Source of the DNA: Rhizopus sp. PT2906
Lineage: Eukaryota > Mucoromycota > Mucoromycetes > Mucorales > Rhizopodaceae
Direction: 5' to 3'
DNA: 64,000 bases
Assembly (NCBI GenBank): GCA_025529335.1
Contig: JAMYHX010000170.1
Span: 1-64,000, forward strand
Shown: one piece after another, positions 1 through 12,111 of the stretch
How positions within the stretch are numbered: the first letter of the stretch is position 1
Layout: each line of letters opens with the position of its first letter
Position numbers and translations under genes: made by a program
Notes under the pieces: generated by a model
Databases searched by the model: none
Seen by the model: the letters and a program-made list of their open reading frames with translations, nothing else
What the model was told of the DNA's origin: nothing

Positions 1-793
1 ATCTTTGCTAATTACTATTTCTTGGAACTTCTCGAAAATGGTGAAGAGCTACCTGTAGTTACTCAAAACCTGTTCTACAACGTATTTTCCATCTTTACTG
101 GCCAAGGAAAACATTCCTCTGATAGTATCAAGAAGGGTTTCAAGACCTTTTGTGAATCTACATCTCTTACCCAATATGAATTGGACAAGTACGCAAGTAA
201 AGGATATATGACTATTGTATCTTCTATGGCTAAACAATACGAAACACTGGTCCGCAACTACGTATGCTCTGCTTACGAAGATCGAACTCCCAGACATATT
301 CTTAATGTCCTATCAGAAAAGACATCTTCTTACTTCTGTGGTGATAACTTAACAGTCAAACAGCGCAAGTCTTTAGCAAAGCATACCTTTCAACAAAAGG
401 TAAATCTCAAGTCTGCCTGGCCATCCAATATTGATCGAATTGAACGATGTGAAGCTATTGTCAATAGCTTTCTTGCTTTCTGTTCAATGTAAGATGCTTC
501 CCAATGATGTTGATGTACCAAGTGAAGCTAATCTGTATGCCAAGCTTCAATGCTACATGAAATGGTTACACTTTATTCAGAGGGAAATGGAACAAAAGAA
601 GTTCATTCAAGAAATGAAACCTCAAGACAAAGCATCAAGCAGTTATGTCCATAAAAAGTTACAAGAGTGTGAATCTTGTGTTACGGTTTGCAATCGCGAT
701 GTGAACAGTGCATTAAATATATATGGTATCTTTGTTTACAAATCAAAACATGCCAATGAAAGTCCTCCCCCCCTTCAAAAGACTTTCAAATGA
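1..793 (+). pseudogene. Fanzor-like (TnpB-family) element protein, internally deleted and frameshifted relic
   Basis: An open frame runs in from the window edge to a stop at 490-492. A second overlapping frame (about 431-793) carries the rest. The N-terminal part resembles the helical N-terminal region of Mucorales Fanzor-type proteins, including a YMKWLHFI-like segment around 556-579. The C-terminus has the TnpB/Fanzor zinc-finger and RuvC-III signature: a Cys pair (CESC) followed by NRDVNSALNI and a KSKHANE tail at about 667-760. Between these two parts the RuvC catalytic core of several hundred residues is absent, so this looks like an internal deletion plus at least one frameshift. Families of this type are RNA-guided DNA nucleases linked to transposons; this copy cannot be functional. 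Family assignment comes from motif memory; the left end is outside the window. Confidence 0.6.
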
Positions 794-2344
794 TTAACGA
801 TATTCTCTGGATTTAATGTGCTGTCTATAACGGCGGTGTATTCCTTAACGTTTCGGTAAGTATAAAATGAATAAGACGTTATTCTTTACTCATTAGTCTT
901 CTGGTTATGTAGATGCTTACACTTTATTCAGAAAATATACTGATAGAAAATAATAACTTCAGACAACAAATAATAAAAGAGGAACAATTAGTAAATCAGT
1001 TATGTGTTTTTATAAGTGTTGACCACATTATACAAGTCTCAAAAATATCAAGCTCATTTTATGTATTAAATGTTGTCTTTTAAATAATAAAGATTGATAA
1101 TCAACAAAAGTGTAATTGCTGATTGATGTGCGAATAAGATTAATCGGGTTATCCTCGATCTACCATCCAAGAAAACGAAAGGACCATTTATCCGCTAAAA
1201 AGGGAAATACATATCCAATGATAAAAAAAGTACATCATTGTTAAATCCCAAAATACAGATGCATATAATCAAATACTCTCTTGTTGAATATCTAAATCCT
1301 GTTGAACTGCTCTCTTTATGACGATGTCCTTCTCCCCCTATTGTATAGATCAAAGATTGTCCAATTAAACAAGTAGAACCTGTATTTTTCTTGTACAAAA
1401 AAGAAAATTAGTAAAATCAGCAGTTATGTCCTTTTCCGTTCTACAAAGTATATTACAAAGTATATATAAAATGTATTAAAAGTCATTAAAAAAGCATGTA
1501 TAAATATACTAAGTTACTACAACACATGAAAATACCCATCATAACGCTGTTGCTGTATTCTTTTACTGTTTATTACAGATCAAGTTTAATAAGGCACATA
1601 TTTCACAGCAAAAGAGCATTGTCTCACGTGCAAATATTCAAGGGCATGAGAATATTGTTTTATTTTATTTGTCCAATTAGTTCCCAGGCAACCTTTAATT
1701 TTTTTTTTTTAAAAATATGTCATGGTCCTTTGTTACCTTTTTCATTGAACCCTTTTCCCATTAGCCAATGAATAAATGGAACGAGTGCAGCAGCTGAACA
1801 TGTTTAGGCATGTACGACGTCTTTTATCTTTCCGAATTCTGATTTTTTTTTCTAGTAACTTCTAGCTTTTTACAGAAACAGACTAAATTCCGAAACAAAC
1901 GACTAAATAAAAAGAGATTGAAAGAGAAAGAAAGAGAGAGGGAAATGGCAGAGCACAAATAAGGAAACATGCGTGATACCAAGTTTTTTTATTGTTATTG
2001 AAGTGTCCTTTATTTAAAGTATAAAAAGGTTAAATTTTCTTTAAAAAGTAATTTCACTTTTGGACACCCAACTCCGTTCTCCCTTCTGCCCCTTTGAATC
2101 ATTGAGTCTCTTTTGGGCTCTTTTTTGCCATTCATCTGCTTGCCCTGTTGTCATTGATCCATGCCTCCCTTTTTCTAACATATAATTTAGTCGCCGATTG
2201 AATTATTAGGAACAACTTTGTGTGAAACTATAAAAGAATAAAAGAGAACCCTTCTTGATTGATTTATCTTTTTCCCTTAATTCTCTTCTTGCTCTCACGC
2301 TCTCACGCATATACTAAAAAGGAAAAATATAAAAAGGGGGAATA
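794..2344. other. Intergenic, AT-rich, no recognisable gene
   Basis: No convincing coding frame was found on either strand. The short open frames at 1195-1398 and 1496-1771 have no family features and no splice partners. A purine-rich run lies at about 1916-1965. The last 200 bases are pyrimidine-rich and lead into the permease start, so they probably contain its promoter and 5' leader. Confidence 0.5.
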
Positions 2345-3992
2345 ATGTCTGATATAGTTAAACCAAGCAGTGACCAAGAGGCTGTCCTTAATGAATCAAT
2401 AGAATCTACCCCTTATGGTACAGTTGAATCAACTGGAGTCAAAAAGAAGACAACATCTTACTTTAACGTACTCTTCAGTGGGTTTGCTCTGCTTTCTGAT
2501 GGCTATCAGTCAGGTGTGATCAGTTTTGTTAATTTATTCCTGGGTAAAATCTATGGATCGGACGTGTTTAATGCTACTATGAAGTCTCGTCTGTCTTATT
2601 CTATGTTTGTCGGTGCTATTGTTGGTCAAATAGGTAAGCTTGTAATAAGTCAGTCTTTATACGTCTGATATTGATGTGTTCTATAGGATTTGGCCTTGTC
2701 ATTGATCGTATTGGTCGAAAGATCGGTTTGATTTCAACCACATTCCTTGTCATCTTGGGTGCTGCTTTATCTGCTGCTTCAAGTGGAAAGGATCCTACTG
2801 GTTTGCTCTGGATGATGATCATCTCTCGTGGTGTCCTTGGTGTGGGTGTAGGTGGTGAATACCCCTGTAGTTCGGTCTCTGCTGGTGAGTCTGCTGATGA
2901 AGTGGCGCCTGGAAGACGTGGTGCTCTCTTTGTGATGGTAAGGGATATAGACATTATGTGGCATCTCAACTTACCTTGTTCTAGGTAACAAACTTTGTGA
3001 TTGATGCGGGTTATGTTGTCTCAGCCATCGTACCTGTCATTTTACTTGCAATCTTTAAGGATAATCTTGAACCAGTTTGGCGTCTCTGTCTTGGTCTAGG
3101 TATTGTTCCTCCACTTTCTGTCTTGTACTTTCGTCTCAAAATGGCCGATTCAGAACGATATCGTACAAGTGCTCTGCAAAAGCGTGTTCCCTATTGGTTG
3201 ATCATCAAGAGATACTGGTTCCGTATCTTGGTTGCATCCGGTTTATGGTTCATTTATGACTTTATCTCTTATCCCAGTGGTGTATTTTCATCCGTCATTA
3301 TTGACAGTGTTGCCAGTGGAGAATCAAACATTGAAGTCGTTGCCTGGAACATCCTTCTTTTCTCATTTTATCTTCCTGGTGCTATTCTAGGTGCCTTGTC
3401 TGTTGACAAGATTGGCCGAAGAAAGACATTGACACTTGGTTTATTGCTTCAAGGTATTGTTGGTTTGATCCTTGGAGGTGTCTATAATCTGATCTCAAAG
3501 AACTGTCTACCCATGTTTATCGTAAGTATCAATGACTGGTGTAAGAACATAGTATTAATATCTTAATAGATTATGTACGGTATCTACTTGGCTTTGGGCG
3601 AATATGGTCCAGGTGATACAATGGGATTAAATGCTACTGAAATGTTCCCTACAGCTGTTCGTGGTACATGTTACGGAATTGCTGCTGCTATTGGTAAAGT
3701 AGGCGCTACCGTGGGTACACTTGCCTTTGTGCCAATGCAAGAAGCAATGGGAGGATATAGAGGGCCATTCTTGGTGGGTAGTGGTATTGCTATTGTAGCA
3801 GGTATCCTTGCCTGGTTTGTAGTACCTGATATTGGACCCGATGGTTTAGTTCAGGAGGATGCTGACTTCCGTGAGTACTTGATACAGCATGGTTATGATG
3901 TATCTCAGTTGGGCGTGCGCAAACCTGTAGACGTCATTCACGATAACTCCAAAACTTCTACTTCTATTCATTCCAACGAAAACAGATTGTAA
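2345..3992 (+). CDS. MFS permease, Git1-like glycerophosphodiester/phosphate transporter
   Basis: Four exons, 2345-2633, 2687-2937, 2985-3521 and 3570-3992, give 499 residues. Introns are 47-53 nt with GT-AG ends and phases 1, 0, 0. The protein has the usual twelve-helix major facilitator layout. Both diagnostic loops are visible: DRIGRKIG after helix 2 and the matching DKIGRRKTL between helices 8 and 9. The N-terminus (FALLSDGYQSGVISFVN) and the ALGEYGPGD segment near helix 10 are characteristic of the phosphate/glycerophosphodiester permease branch that contains yeast Git1, rather than hexose carriers. Likely role: proton-coupled uptake of glycerophosphoinositol, glycerophosphocholine or phosphate at the plasma membrane. 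Substrate is inferred from family resemblance only. No signal peptide is expected; the start is the first ATG of the frame. Confidence 0.8.
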
Positions 3993-4132
3993 TCTCATTT
4001 TCATTTTTTATTATTTTATATATGTGCTGCTCTCCTTTTCCCTATAGACACCATATATCATACCATCATGTACACTTATAATAAAGAGTTTTTGCATTAT
4101 TTTTTCAAATAGCGCTTTTTTTTTTTGGTATA

Positions 4133-5180
4133 ATGAAGAGAAAGGCAAGCAAGGTATATATGGTTGATATGGAATAATGACTTCAACTAGCTTACACAAA
4201 GGGTCAAATTAAACGCAAAAGCACAGGAAATAGCCATTACGAATTCATTTAGAGACATTGATGAAGACATTGAAAGTGATTCAGATGAACAAGAGTTATC
4301 GCAAACAAATCTACTTGCTTTAGATCCCATTAGCTCCTTTTCAACCCAAGAGACACTGTCTAGTCAAAAGAAACAAAAGACAAGAGATGACGCCGCTTTA
4401 TTACGAGAAATTGAATCGATGGACGACGATGATGATTATGAAGAACAAGAAGGACAAGATGAAATAATTGATACAGAGGATCTTGACGATCTGCTTCATT
4501 CACCTATTCACGAATTCGCCGAACCTTCGGTCAAAGGATTCGAACCTCATTTTACAAATATACCCAACCAGCAACCCACAGTACCGATGCCAAAACCGCC
4601 TGAATTTTTGAGACGACGGGTGAAAAAAGAAGGAAAGAAAACGATTGAATTCAAAAAGGGTGGTATGGCGGAGAGAGCACTGGCTGTCATCGTTCACGAA
4701 AAAGATGAATTTGATGAGTGGGAGAGAGGCGTGAATGCGATGATGGCAAAATATGGGTCCATTGTGGAGGTGTGTAGTCGATCACCAGAATCAACCTTGT
4801 TTCGTCTGATAGACCCTTGGCTAGAGCGTGGGCTTGTCTTTGCCTGGTGTGTACCCGTGAAGAGAACGGAAATAGAGATGGTTCTTGGCGATCGAACACC
4901 TGTGGGTTCACAGACATGGGACGACAGAGAGGAGGATATTATTGAAGATTTCTCACAGCCCAAGTCATTACCACCCTATGTACCTAGTGAAGAGGATGAA
5001 CGGCTATTAATGGCATTCTCATTTGCTTATGTGACCACAGCAGTGAGTAAAGAAGAATTTATAGAAAAGGAGAAATGTGTAGGAGTATGGCCACATTGGA
5101 CAGAGATGGATACGATGATAGATGATGTTTACCAAAAGGTCTATCTTGTCACTCGATTCAAATCAGATATGATTTATTAA
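4133..5180 (+). CDS. Acidic conserved protein of unknown function
   Basis: The ATG at 4133 opens a 21-nt first exon (4133-4153, MKRKASK). A 37-nt intron (4154-4190, GTATAT...ACTAG) leads to exon 4191-5180. Without this exon the frame has no upstream Met and soon meets a stop. The 336-residue product has a basic start, a strongly acidic middle (D/E run around residues 84-100), then a folded-looking C-terminal part with conserved-type aromatic stretches (PWLERGLVFAWCVP). I do not recognise the family. The basic/acidic composition would suit a nuclear or ribosome-biogenesis protein, but that is a guess. It converges on the cytochrome b5 reductase gene, with 78 nt between the stop codons. Confidence 0.7.
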
Positions 5181-5258
5181 ATAATCCTTTTTTTTTAATA
5201 CAAGGTCAATCTGATAAGAAATTCGTATGTATCATTTATTCATAAATAAAAGGGAATA

Positions 5259-6316
5259 TTAAAACTTGTACACTTGATCTTCCATTTTTGACACAGCCCT
5301 TGGCCGCTGATAACCTAATTCTGTCGTTGCAGCGGTCAATAGTTTAATCATGGGCATTGGTCCACACAATAACAGTTTAATATCTTTTGCTGGAGGAGGG
5401 CAGTAAGCCTTGATGATATCCTTTGTAACAAGCCCCACTTCACCAGTCCAGCCAGGAGGTGGCTTTTCTAATACATAGTGAACCTTAAAATTATCAGGTG
5501 CTTTAGCTGATATTTCATCTAACTCATCTTTCAAGAGGATATCATCCATGGTTACATTAGCAAAGATCAAATCAATCTTGGTCTTATCTAATGGGTCATT
5601 ACAAATACGACGAATGATCTACATAAACATGAGTGTACAGATATAACACATAAAATCAACAGTACCTGAAGCATTGGAGTGATACCTGTACCACCCGCAA
5701 TCATGCCTATAGCTCTAACCATATTCCGAGTGTATGCAAAATTTCCTTTAGGGCCTCTGATGCCCACAGAGTCACCTACTTTGAGTTCGCCCATCAATTT
5801 GGAAATATTGCCTGTAGGATAGGACTAAAGATAAACAAAAGGATAAATTGGACTGTTTACAATGAGCTTATGACACATTTACTTTAATCACAAGATCAAA
5901 ATATCCTCTTCCTTCTTCTGGTGTTGTTGGTGTATAGCTTCTAGATATCTGTTTTCCATTGATTTCAGCCATAATGGATATATGCTGGCCAATGGGTAAC
6001 CCAAGAACATCATCTGGACGTGGCAATTGAAATCGATATCTACACATAAAAAGAGAATCAGTCTTGCTCATATCTTTTTTTTGTTATTTTTTTATTACTT
6101 GGATGTGTTGTGTGAAATAGGTGTTTTTTCAATTAATTTGAAGCTTTTAAATACTTTTGGATCTAGAATTGCATTTTCTAATATTTCCTGAGGTTATCAA
6201 AACATATCATTCAGTCGTTATCCTCTTTTACTTTTTCTATTATTTAACAATGAACAAGTTGCTGAAATAACAATGAATGTAAGAATATAAGGCAACAACT
6301 CTTGCACTGTAGACAT
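5259..6316 (-). CDS. NADH-cytochrome b5 reductase
   Basis: Five exons on the minus strand: 6316-6232, 6177-6099, 6039-5883, 5824-5666, 5618-5259; 279 residues. The first exon supplies an N-terminal anchor helix (about residues 6-22, LLPYILTFIVI). The FAD-binding RSYT motif is at 88-91, the NADH-binding GGTGITP motif at 151-157, and the CGPMPM motif at 245-250, in the order and spacing of the Cbr1/Mcr1 family (ferredoxin-reductase fold). The enzyme passes electrons from NADH to cytochrome b5 for sterol and fatty-acid desaturation. The anchor suggests the cytosolic face of ER or outer mitochondrial membrane. The start was chosen because it gives an in-frame anchor; the junctions agree in phase throughout. 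Confidence 0.88.
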
Positions 6317-6937
6317 GCAATAAAAATAAATAATTAAAGAAATAAATAAAAAAAGTTGGTTTATATAATCATGTCAAAAAATGGCCTGACATTTTATATT
6401 GGCTGTCACCCGTCAGACAATATTTTATTTTAATTCGTTACTAGGCAATAGTTTATACATTTACAGCAATTCACTTTTTACATTCAAGATGACCAACATT
6501 ATGAAATGAAGTGACGGAGCAACATAAAAAGTGACTCAACATAACCTTCAATAATATCAAACTGTGTGTGACGCCCAAGCAAAATAATTTAAAATCATCT
6601 ACTTTGTTACTGTTTTCTCTCTCTGTCAAGCGGGTTAATAACTTATGAGATCATTATCAATTGAGGAGGGGAGAAATTTCCTTCTTTTTTTTTGGGGGCC
6701 TCATCAGCTGTTTGTTTTTAAAAATGATAAAACTGCTGATAATCTTGTAGACATGCTGCATAACATCAATAAGAATAAAAGTGAAGCACTTTTCCATTTC
6801 TTTAAAAGGAAACTATTCTGCATAAAGTGATGATTTGTAGAGTGTGACTTGTTGTAGATCTTTACACTCAGAGAGACATGGTGTTAGCGAAGAAAGGGGC
6901 GAGCAAGCTATGGTTCTCCCTTTCTGCGTAAACCAAG
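6317..6937. other. Divergent intergenic region, NADH-b5 reductase / RPS18
   Basis: Divergent promoter region for the reductase (minus) and RPS18 (plus). No gene was found. The frame 6645-6830 has no family features. Poly-T runs and a CT-rich tract precede the ribosomal protein start. Confidence 0.4.
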
Positions 6938-7680
6938 ATGGTAATGCATCCTTATCCTTTCTCTTCTTCTTCTCTGTCTCTCTCAATGTATTATTTCAAC
7001 TTTATATACAATATGGATATTTCGTTAGTGGATGGATGGATGGATGGATAAATGATTAAATGGATGGAAATAACGTTGCACACACATACACCATGTACAC
7101 ATGGAGACATTAGAAATTATATAAAGACAGAGAGAGAGAGAGAGAGAAAAGAGAAAAGAGAAAAAAGAGAAAGACGTGTAATTAAGCTGATTGCTGACAT
7201 TTAGTCCACTCTATATAGTCCCTCGTCGTTCCCGAGAAGAACCACTTCCAACACATTCTTCGTCTTCTCAACACCAACGTTGACGGTCGTGTCAAGATTC
7301 AAATTGCCTTGACTTCCATCAAGGGTGTTGGTCGTCGTTTCGCCAACATTGCCTGTAAGAAGGCCGATGTTGATCTTACCAAGAGAGCTGGTGAACTCTC
7401 TAGTGAAGAATTGGAACGTATCGTCACTGTTCTCCAAAACCCCACTCAATACAAGATTCCCACTTGGTTCCTTAACAGACAAAAGGATATTGTTGACGGC
7501 AAGTCCACTCAAGTCATCTCTAACGTTCTTGACACCAAGTACCGTGAAGATCTTGAACGTTTAAAGAAGATTCGCGCTCACCGTGGTCTTCGTCACTTCT
7601 GGGGTGTTCGTGTTCGTGGTCAACACACCAAGACTACTGGTCGTCGTGGACGTACTGTCGGTGTCTCCAAGAAGAAATAA
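6938..7680 (+). CDS. RPS18: 40S ribosomal protein S18 (uS13)
   Basis: The ATG alone (6938-6940) forms the coding part of exon 1. A 278-nt intron (6941-7218), by far the longest in the window, separates it from exon 2 (7219-7680). The product is 154 residues: SLVVPEKNHFQHILRLLNTN, then IKGVGRRFA, KRAGEL, QYKIPTWFLNRQKD and the invariant C-terminus GLRHFWGVRVRGQHTKTTGRRG. It is a component of the small-subunit head contacting the large subunit and tRNA. The split directly after the ATG and the long first intron are typical of eukaryotic ribosomal protein genes. Intronic short tandem repeats are present (GGAT repeats near 7029-7048, GA repeat near 7130-7145). Confidence 0.95.
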
Positions 7681-7811
7681 TGAGGTGAATTAGTTGTAAT
7701 AAAACATGATATAACTCTGTGTATTAATTTTATTAGATTTACTTTTTTGTTGTGTTTTTATAATAAAAAGCCCCTTTTTTAAAATATTAAAAATACGAGG
7801 GAGGGAATAGA

Positions 7812-10164
7812 TTATAAAGATGGTATACGGTTGAATACTTTGATCGATCCAGTTCTTTCACCCACAACATTACCATCCAACTTGCTTAGACCTTTCAAGA
7901 AATCACCCATCAATTCTTCATCCTCGCCTTTTTCAATACTATGTATTGAACGTGTATCGATGCAGATGGAGGCAGGTCGCTTGGTTGGATCAACCGAGAT
8001 TCGATCGGGAACATGAATTATTTCAGGTGGTTGCTGTCTTTTAATGACAGGAGATGCGCTTAGTGACCGACCCAGTTTAGAAGTTTGGTATAAGGGAGTA
8101 GAATTGGATATGGAAGGAAATGTGGTAGAGATCATCGGTCTGGAAAGTCCAAGATGAGGCTTTGGGCTTGTATTGCTGTTGTTGCTATGACTACTGCTGT
8201 AGGTTGTGTTAGATGAAGAAGGGGAATTGTATATTAGCCAATCATTAGGTATTTCCAAACTCTTTCGATGATGTTCATGACTGGTTGAACGATGTGGTAA
8301 AACGATGTGGGGGCGGAGAATATGCTGTCTGCTGTTTCTGCTGTTATTGCTCGAATCAATGTCAAAATCAGCGCTCTGAGCCTTTCGGTGATGATAATAT
8401 GAAGATGACTGTAAAAGGGGTGCACTCTTTGGCTTGTGATGAAATGAAGTCGACCGTGTTCGTTGAGTAGCAGTGGCGATATCGTATAGGGAAAGTGGAT
8501 CATCCTTTAGAAATTCACAAGCTGATTTAAGCGTGGCCAGGACGAAGCTACGATTCAAGAGAGTTTGTTTTTCTATTTTTTTTATGCTTGGTACAAGTTA
8601 TTTTACCTGTAAACAGAACCTTCAATCATTCTGGCAAGTCTATAGTGCTGCATGTAGTATATCAGACTTGCCATCCGAGGCACATGACTCTGTACGATAA
8701 TAAAAGCAAGTAAAGGAATCATTTCATCCGACGTGACCGAAGTATCTATCAAAACATCAGAATACGGGAATCAAATAAGTATATTATAACCTTACCGCTC
8801 GTACTGTGTCCAAAATGCGTCACATAATCATGAACAGCAGCTGAGATCAAGTCCAAGGTTGATTTCAAGACTGCGAGCTTTTCAAGTGGTGTGGCTGCTT
8901 GAGTATCGATCTTTTGAAATTCACAGATGGCATTTTGAAAGCAAGAGACGTGCATTTCCGATAACGGATAACGAAGCGAATACTGGGACAGGACAACGTG
9001 AGAATATGCAAAGCAGACGGAATCAAGATAGCTGTCTTGTGATTGCAGTAAAGGCTGTAGTGTCTGAACCCAAATTTTTTTATGCAAGAAGCTCATCACT
9101 ACGCTGCATGATTCTGTGAGTATAAAGAAAAAAAAGGTTAAATCTTACTTTTCAACCAGTTCCAAGAATTGATCATGCTCAGATGGAGTACGGCATGAAT
9201 CTTGAAGTAGCTTGTTCTTTTGGAGGATAGTCTAGGACGATATTAGATCTAGTACATCCTAAAGTATGTCTTACCCTGTATGTCTTCATATACATGTGTT
9301 GTATCCTTTCTACTGTATTCTTATTGTAACCTTTGATATAAACATAAGAGTCAATAAACTCTTGTACGGCAGACTGCAATTCATAGAGTGCTTCCATGTT
9401 CTCCGGAAACATATTCAAGAATTCGAGATCCCTATATGGATGCATAAAGATGCATGTGTTTTAGATTAGTATGTAAACAAATCGTGTGTACTCGTGCCTT
9501 ACGTCTTTGCGTTTCGAACAGGAGGAATAGTGATGGCTGATTTATGATAGTATTTCTAAAGAGAGTCAAGAGTAAGATGGATGTAGAGAATGGCATCTTT
9601 ACTTACGGGTGCTTCACCTTCTAGTAATCGATCAATACAAAACACTCTGATCTTTTTATTCTTCAAATAGACAGTCTCTTCAGCCATGACGTGCACTGTC
9701 CTCTGTTCTTTGAACCCTATATATTGTAAATAAATAACTACCTAAATGTAAGTTTATGGAACAATTACCTAAAATGGTGGTAATCACTGGGAAATCAAGT
9801 GCAATGATCTTTTGTTTTTGTTTGGTCGCAATAAATTGTCCACAAAAGTAAGGAGAAGGTTGGAAACAGTGAGCCTCTATTGAATGTATCAGACAATACC
9901 TTCTTTATCAATGGATGCTATACCTATGATATCCTTAGTTAATACTAAACCGCGTATTGACTTTGAATGAGGCACACAAATGATTGATGATTCACAGAAT
10001 AAAGAATGGAAATGAGTTGTGATATGCTTATAAAAGAAGTTCTCATCCATTTCCTCTGGTTCTAGTACATTATCTTGTTCCTTTTTATATAATAATTCCA
10101 ATGTAGAATCTAAGGATTCCTTCTTCTTCTTGACACTTGTCTTGTATAAGAAAGGTAAAGCCAT
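7812..10164 (-). CDS. VPS9-domain protein (Rab5-family guanine nucleotide exchange factor)
   Basis: Nine exons on the minus strand: 10164-9900, 9876-9769, 9716-9607, 9555-9503, 9431-9275, 9231-9149, 9103-8796, 8745-8607, 8547-7812; 652 residues, phases consistent. Residues about 230-425 form a VPS9 domain: helical bundle (VVMSFLHKKIW), TPLEKLAVLKS, the catalytic core SDEMIPLLAFIIVQ near 368-381 (the acidic residue pair and Pro that open the Rab switch), and the closing SFVLATLKSACEFL. The N-terminal part (FFYKHITTHF, ICVPHSKSI, CIDRLLEGE) recalls the N-terminus of Varp/ANKRD27, but no ankyrin repeats follow. The last 210 residues are Ser/Asn-rich and disordered. Predicted to activate Rab5/Vps21 on endosomes. 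Divergent from the arrestin gene. Confidence 0.82.
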
Positions 10165-10331
10165 GGTTGATAATAAATGAAAAAAAAGTAAAGGAAAAAA
10201 AGAAAAGGAAAAGAAGAAGTGTGTGGGATATTTAAGGTAGTCACACGAACATTGAGAGACATAAACAACTCTTTTGCCTGTTTCCGTCTTTCTTTCCCTT
10301 TTTATATTTTTTTTTATTTATTTTCCAAGAA
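10165..10331. promoter_or_regulatory. Bidirectional promoter between VPS9 and arrestin genes
   Basis: Only 167 nt separate the two divergent start codons, so both promoters must lie here or overlap the genes. The interval has A-rich and T-rich tracts and a TTTATATTTT-type AT element near 10300. Confidence 0.4.
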
Positions 10332-12025
10332 ATGCTTAAAAAGAACTCGAATAACAAGACGATACACATTCAATTATTAGAAGAAAAGTTTTATTTTCCT
10401 GGAGAGACGATCAAAGGTAATGAACAAGTGAATAAATAAAGAATAAAGAAAGAGATTCATTGAATTGACACATGAAGGAAATGTTGTTGTTCACCCAAAT
10501 AGTCCAACCAAAGTGAATTGGATTCAACTAAAGTTTAATGGAAAAGTATGCTTGCACTTGAAAGAAAAAGAGATTATACCCTTATTTGAGGATATCAAGT
10601 CAATTCACACAAGCAAACAAAAAATAACCACACTCGATGCATCTGAGCATACATTTCCATTCGAATTCCAAATACCAAATCATTTGAATCTACCAAGTTC
10701 AATGCAAGTAAAGTTATCATCAATTGACGCTTAATGATACAAAAAAAAATTGATGTAATTTATATAGTTTGGTAAAAAGTGCTATATTCGGTATACAATC
10801 TCTGCTCTGTTACATAGACCCATGATACCAGAGTCACTTTGTCCCAAGACAGAGTATCACATTAGCATTTTGGAGCATATCGACATTCAGCAATCTCAAT
10901 TCACTGTCCCTTATGAAAAGATTCAACACGTCATCATTACCAAGGATAAAAGATCAATCGTAAAGGCATTTATCCCTCGTATTGGTTTCACAAGAGGTAA
11001 ATCCTTTTAGTACAAATACGAACTAGTTTATTTATATTTTGTAGGTGACATTATTCCACTTCAAGTTAATATTCATCATTTTACATCATTTCAACGTAAA
11101 AAGTGCATTAAAGTAGAATTGATAAGAACACTGGAAATTAGGACGATAAGGTAACAACTTGGACATTGTATATTTCCCTATGGCTCACACACATTGTTAT
11201 AGACACTCTGTCACAAAGGAAACAGTGCTTAAATCAACAGACTATGATATCAATATTGATTTCGCATTACAACAACTATTAAACTGCCAAGTACTCGTAC
11301 CAACATCAACACCACCTTCCATACGATACAAGGATAAATTACTAAGATTTCATTACAAGATAAAATTATCCATCTCATACACTGATAAAGTCAACTGTTC
11401 AATTGATTTACCTATTGTCATTGGTACTTGGCCACGCGCCTCAATACCTATCGATGATGAAGAAGAAGAAGAAAATGATGATCTTAGTAGTCTCGATATT
11501 GAATCACTAAGGACAATTGATGGTATAAGAAATTCTGTTATCAGTGACGTTGGAAGATCAAATTCAGTTAAATCCTATAATTTAATCTCTTCATGGAACT
11601 CGTGGGAAAACAGGACAGCCATCACAACCTTGTCCTCTCCTGCTTCTCTTTCACAACACTCTCTTACTTCTAATAACAACAGCATCAACTATAGCACGTA
11701 TCATCATAATATTCATAATGACAACAACAACAACAACAACAACAACAATATCATCAACAACAACTATAGCATGTATAATAATAGTATCAATAATAGATAT
11801 TCGATGCCAAGATTTGTAGAAGAAGTACCGACACATGTATTAACACCCATCATCACACCTCCGCCCTCATTATCTCATTCTCAGCAATCTGAACAGCCAT
11901 ATGGTTCGTCGTCATCCACTGATGACTCCGATGAAGAGGATGATCTATTATCCATCATTAAAAAGAAAAAGAAAAAGGAACAAAAGGAATTGAGAAAGAA
12001 GATGAATCAATTGCAAGTAAACTAG
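10332..12025 (+). CDS. Alpha-arrestin domain protein (trafficking adaptor-like)
   Basis: Five exons: 10332-10416, 10478-10707, 10768-10996, 11045-11150, 11203-12025; 490 residues. The N-terminal arrestin fold is recognisable from FYFPGETIKGNVVVHP (residues about 20-35), followed by KVNWIQLKFNGKV. The FGKKCYIRYTISALLHRP segment leads to the C-terminal arrestin sheet (residues about 125-295), closing with DLPIVIGTWP. After that comes an acidic, Ser-rich tail with a run of about 13 Asn near residue 390 and a Lys-rich end. Alpha-arrestins link plasma-membrane transporters to Rsp5-type ubiquitin ligases; an Rsp5 homologue lies at 27.1 kb. I see no PPxY motif in this protein, so ligase recruitment would need another mode. 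It converges with the carnitine acetyltransferase gene, 86 nt apart. Confidence 0.8.
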
Positions 12026-12111
12026 GCATGTTCATGTAATATAATCTGCAAGTAGTAATCATAGTAATAATAATCATAATAACAGTAATAATAATAATAA
12101 ACTATAATGTA

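Noticed and set aside
7831..8700. Plus-strand frames opposite the VPS9 gene
   Set aside because: Shadow frames of the Ser-rich tail; the minus strand carries the conserved domain and consistent splice phases.
10417..10477. Shorter intron in the arrestin gene ending at 10452 or 10454
   Set aside because: These acceptors either shift the frame into a stop or need a 25-36-nt intron; the acceptor at 10476-10477 gives the conserved PGETIKGNVVV.
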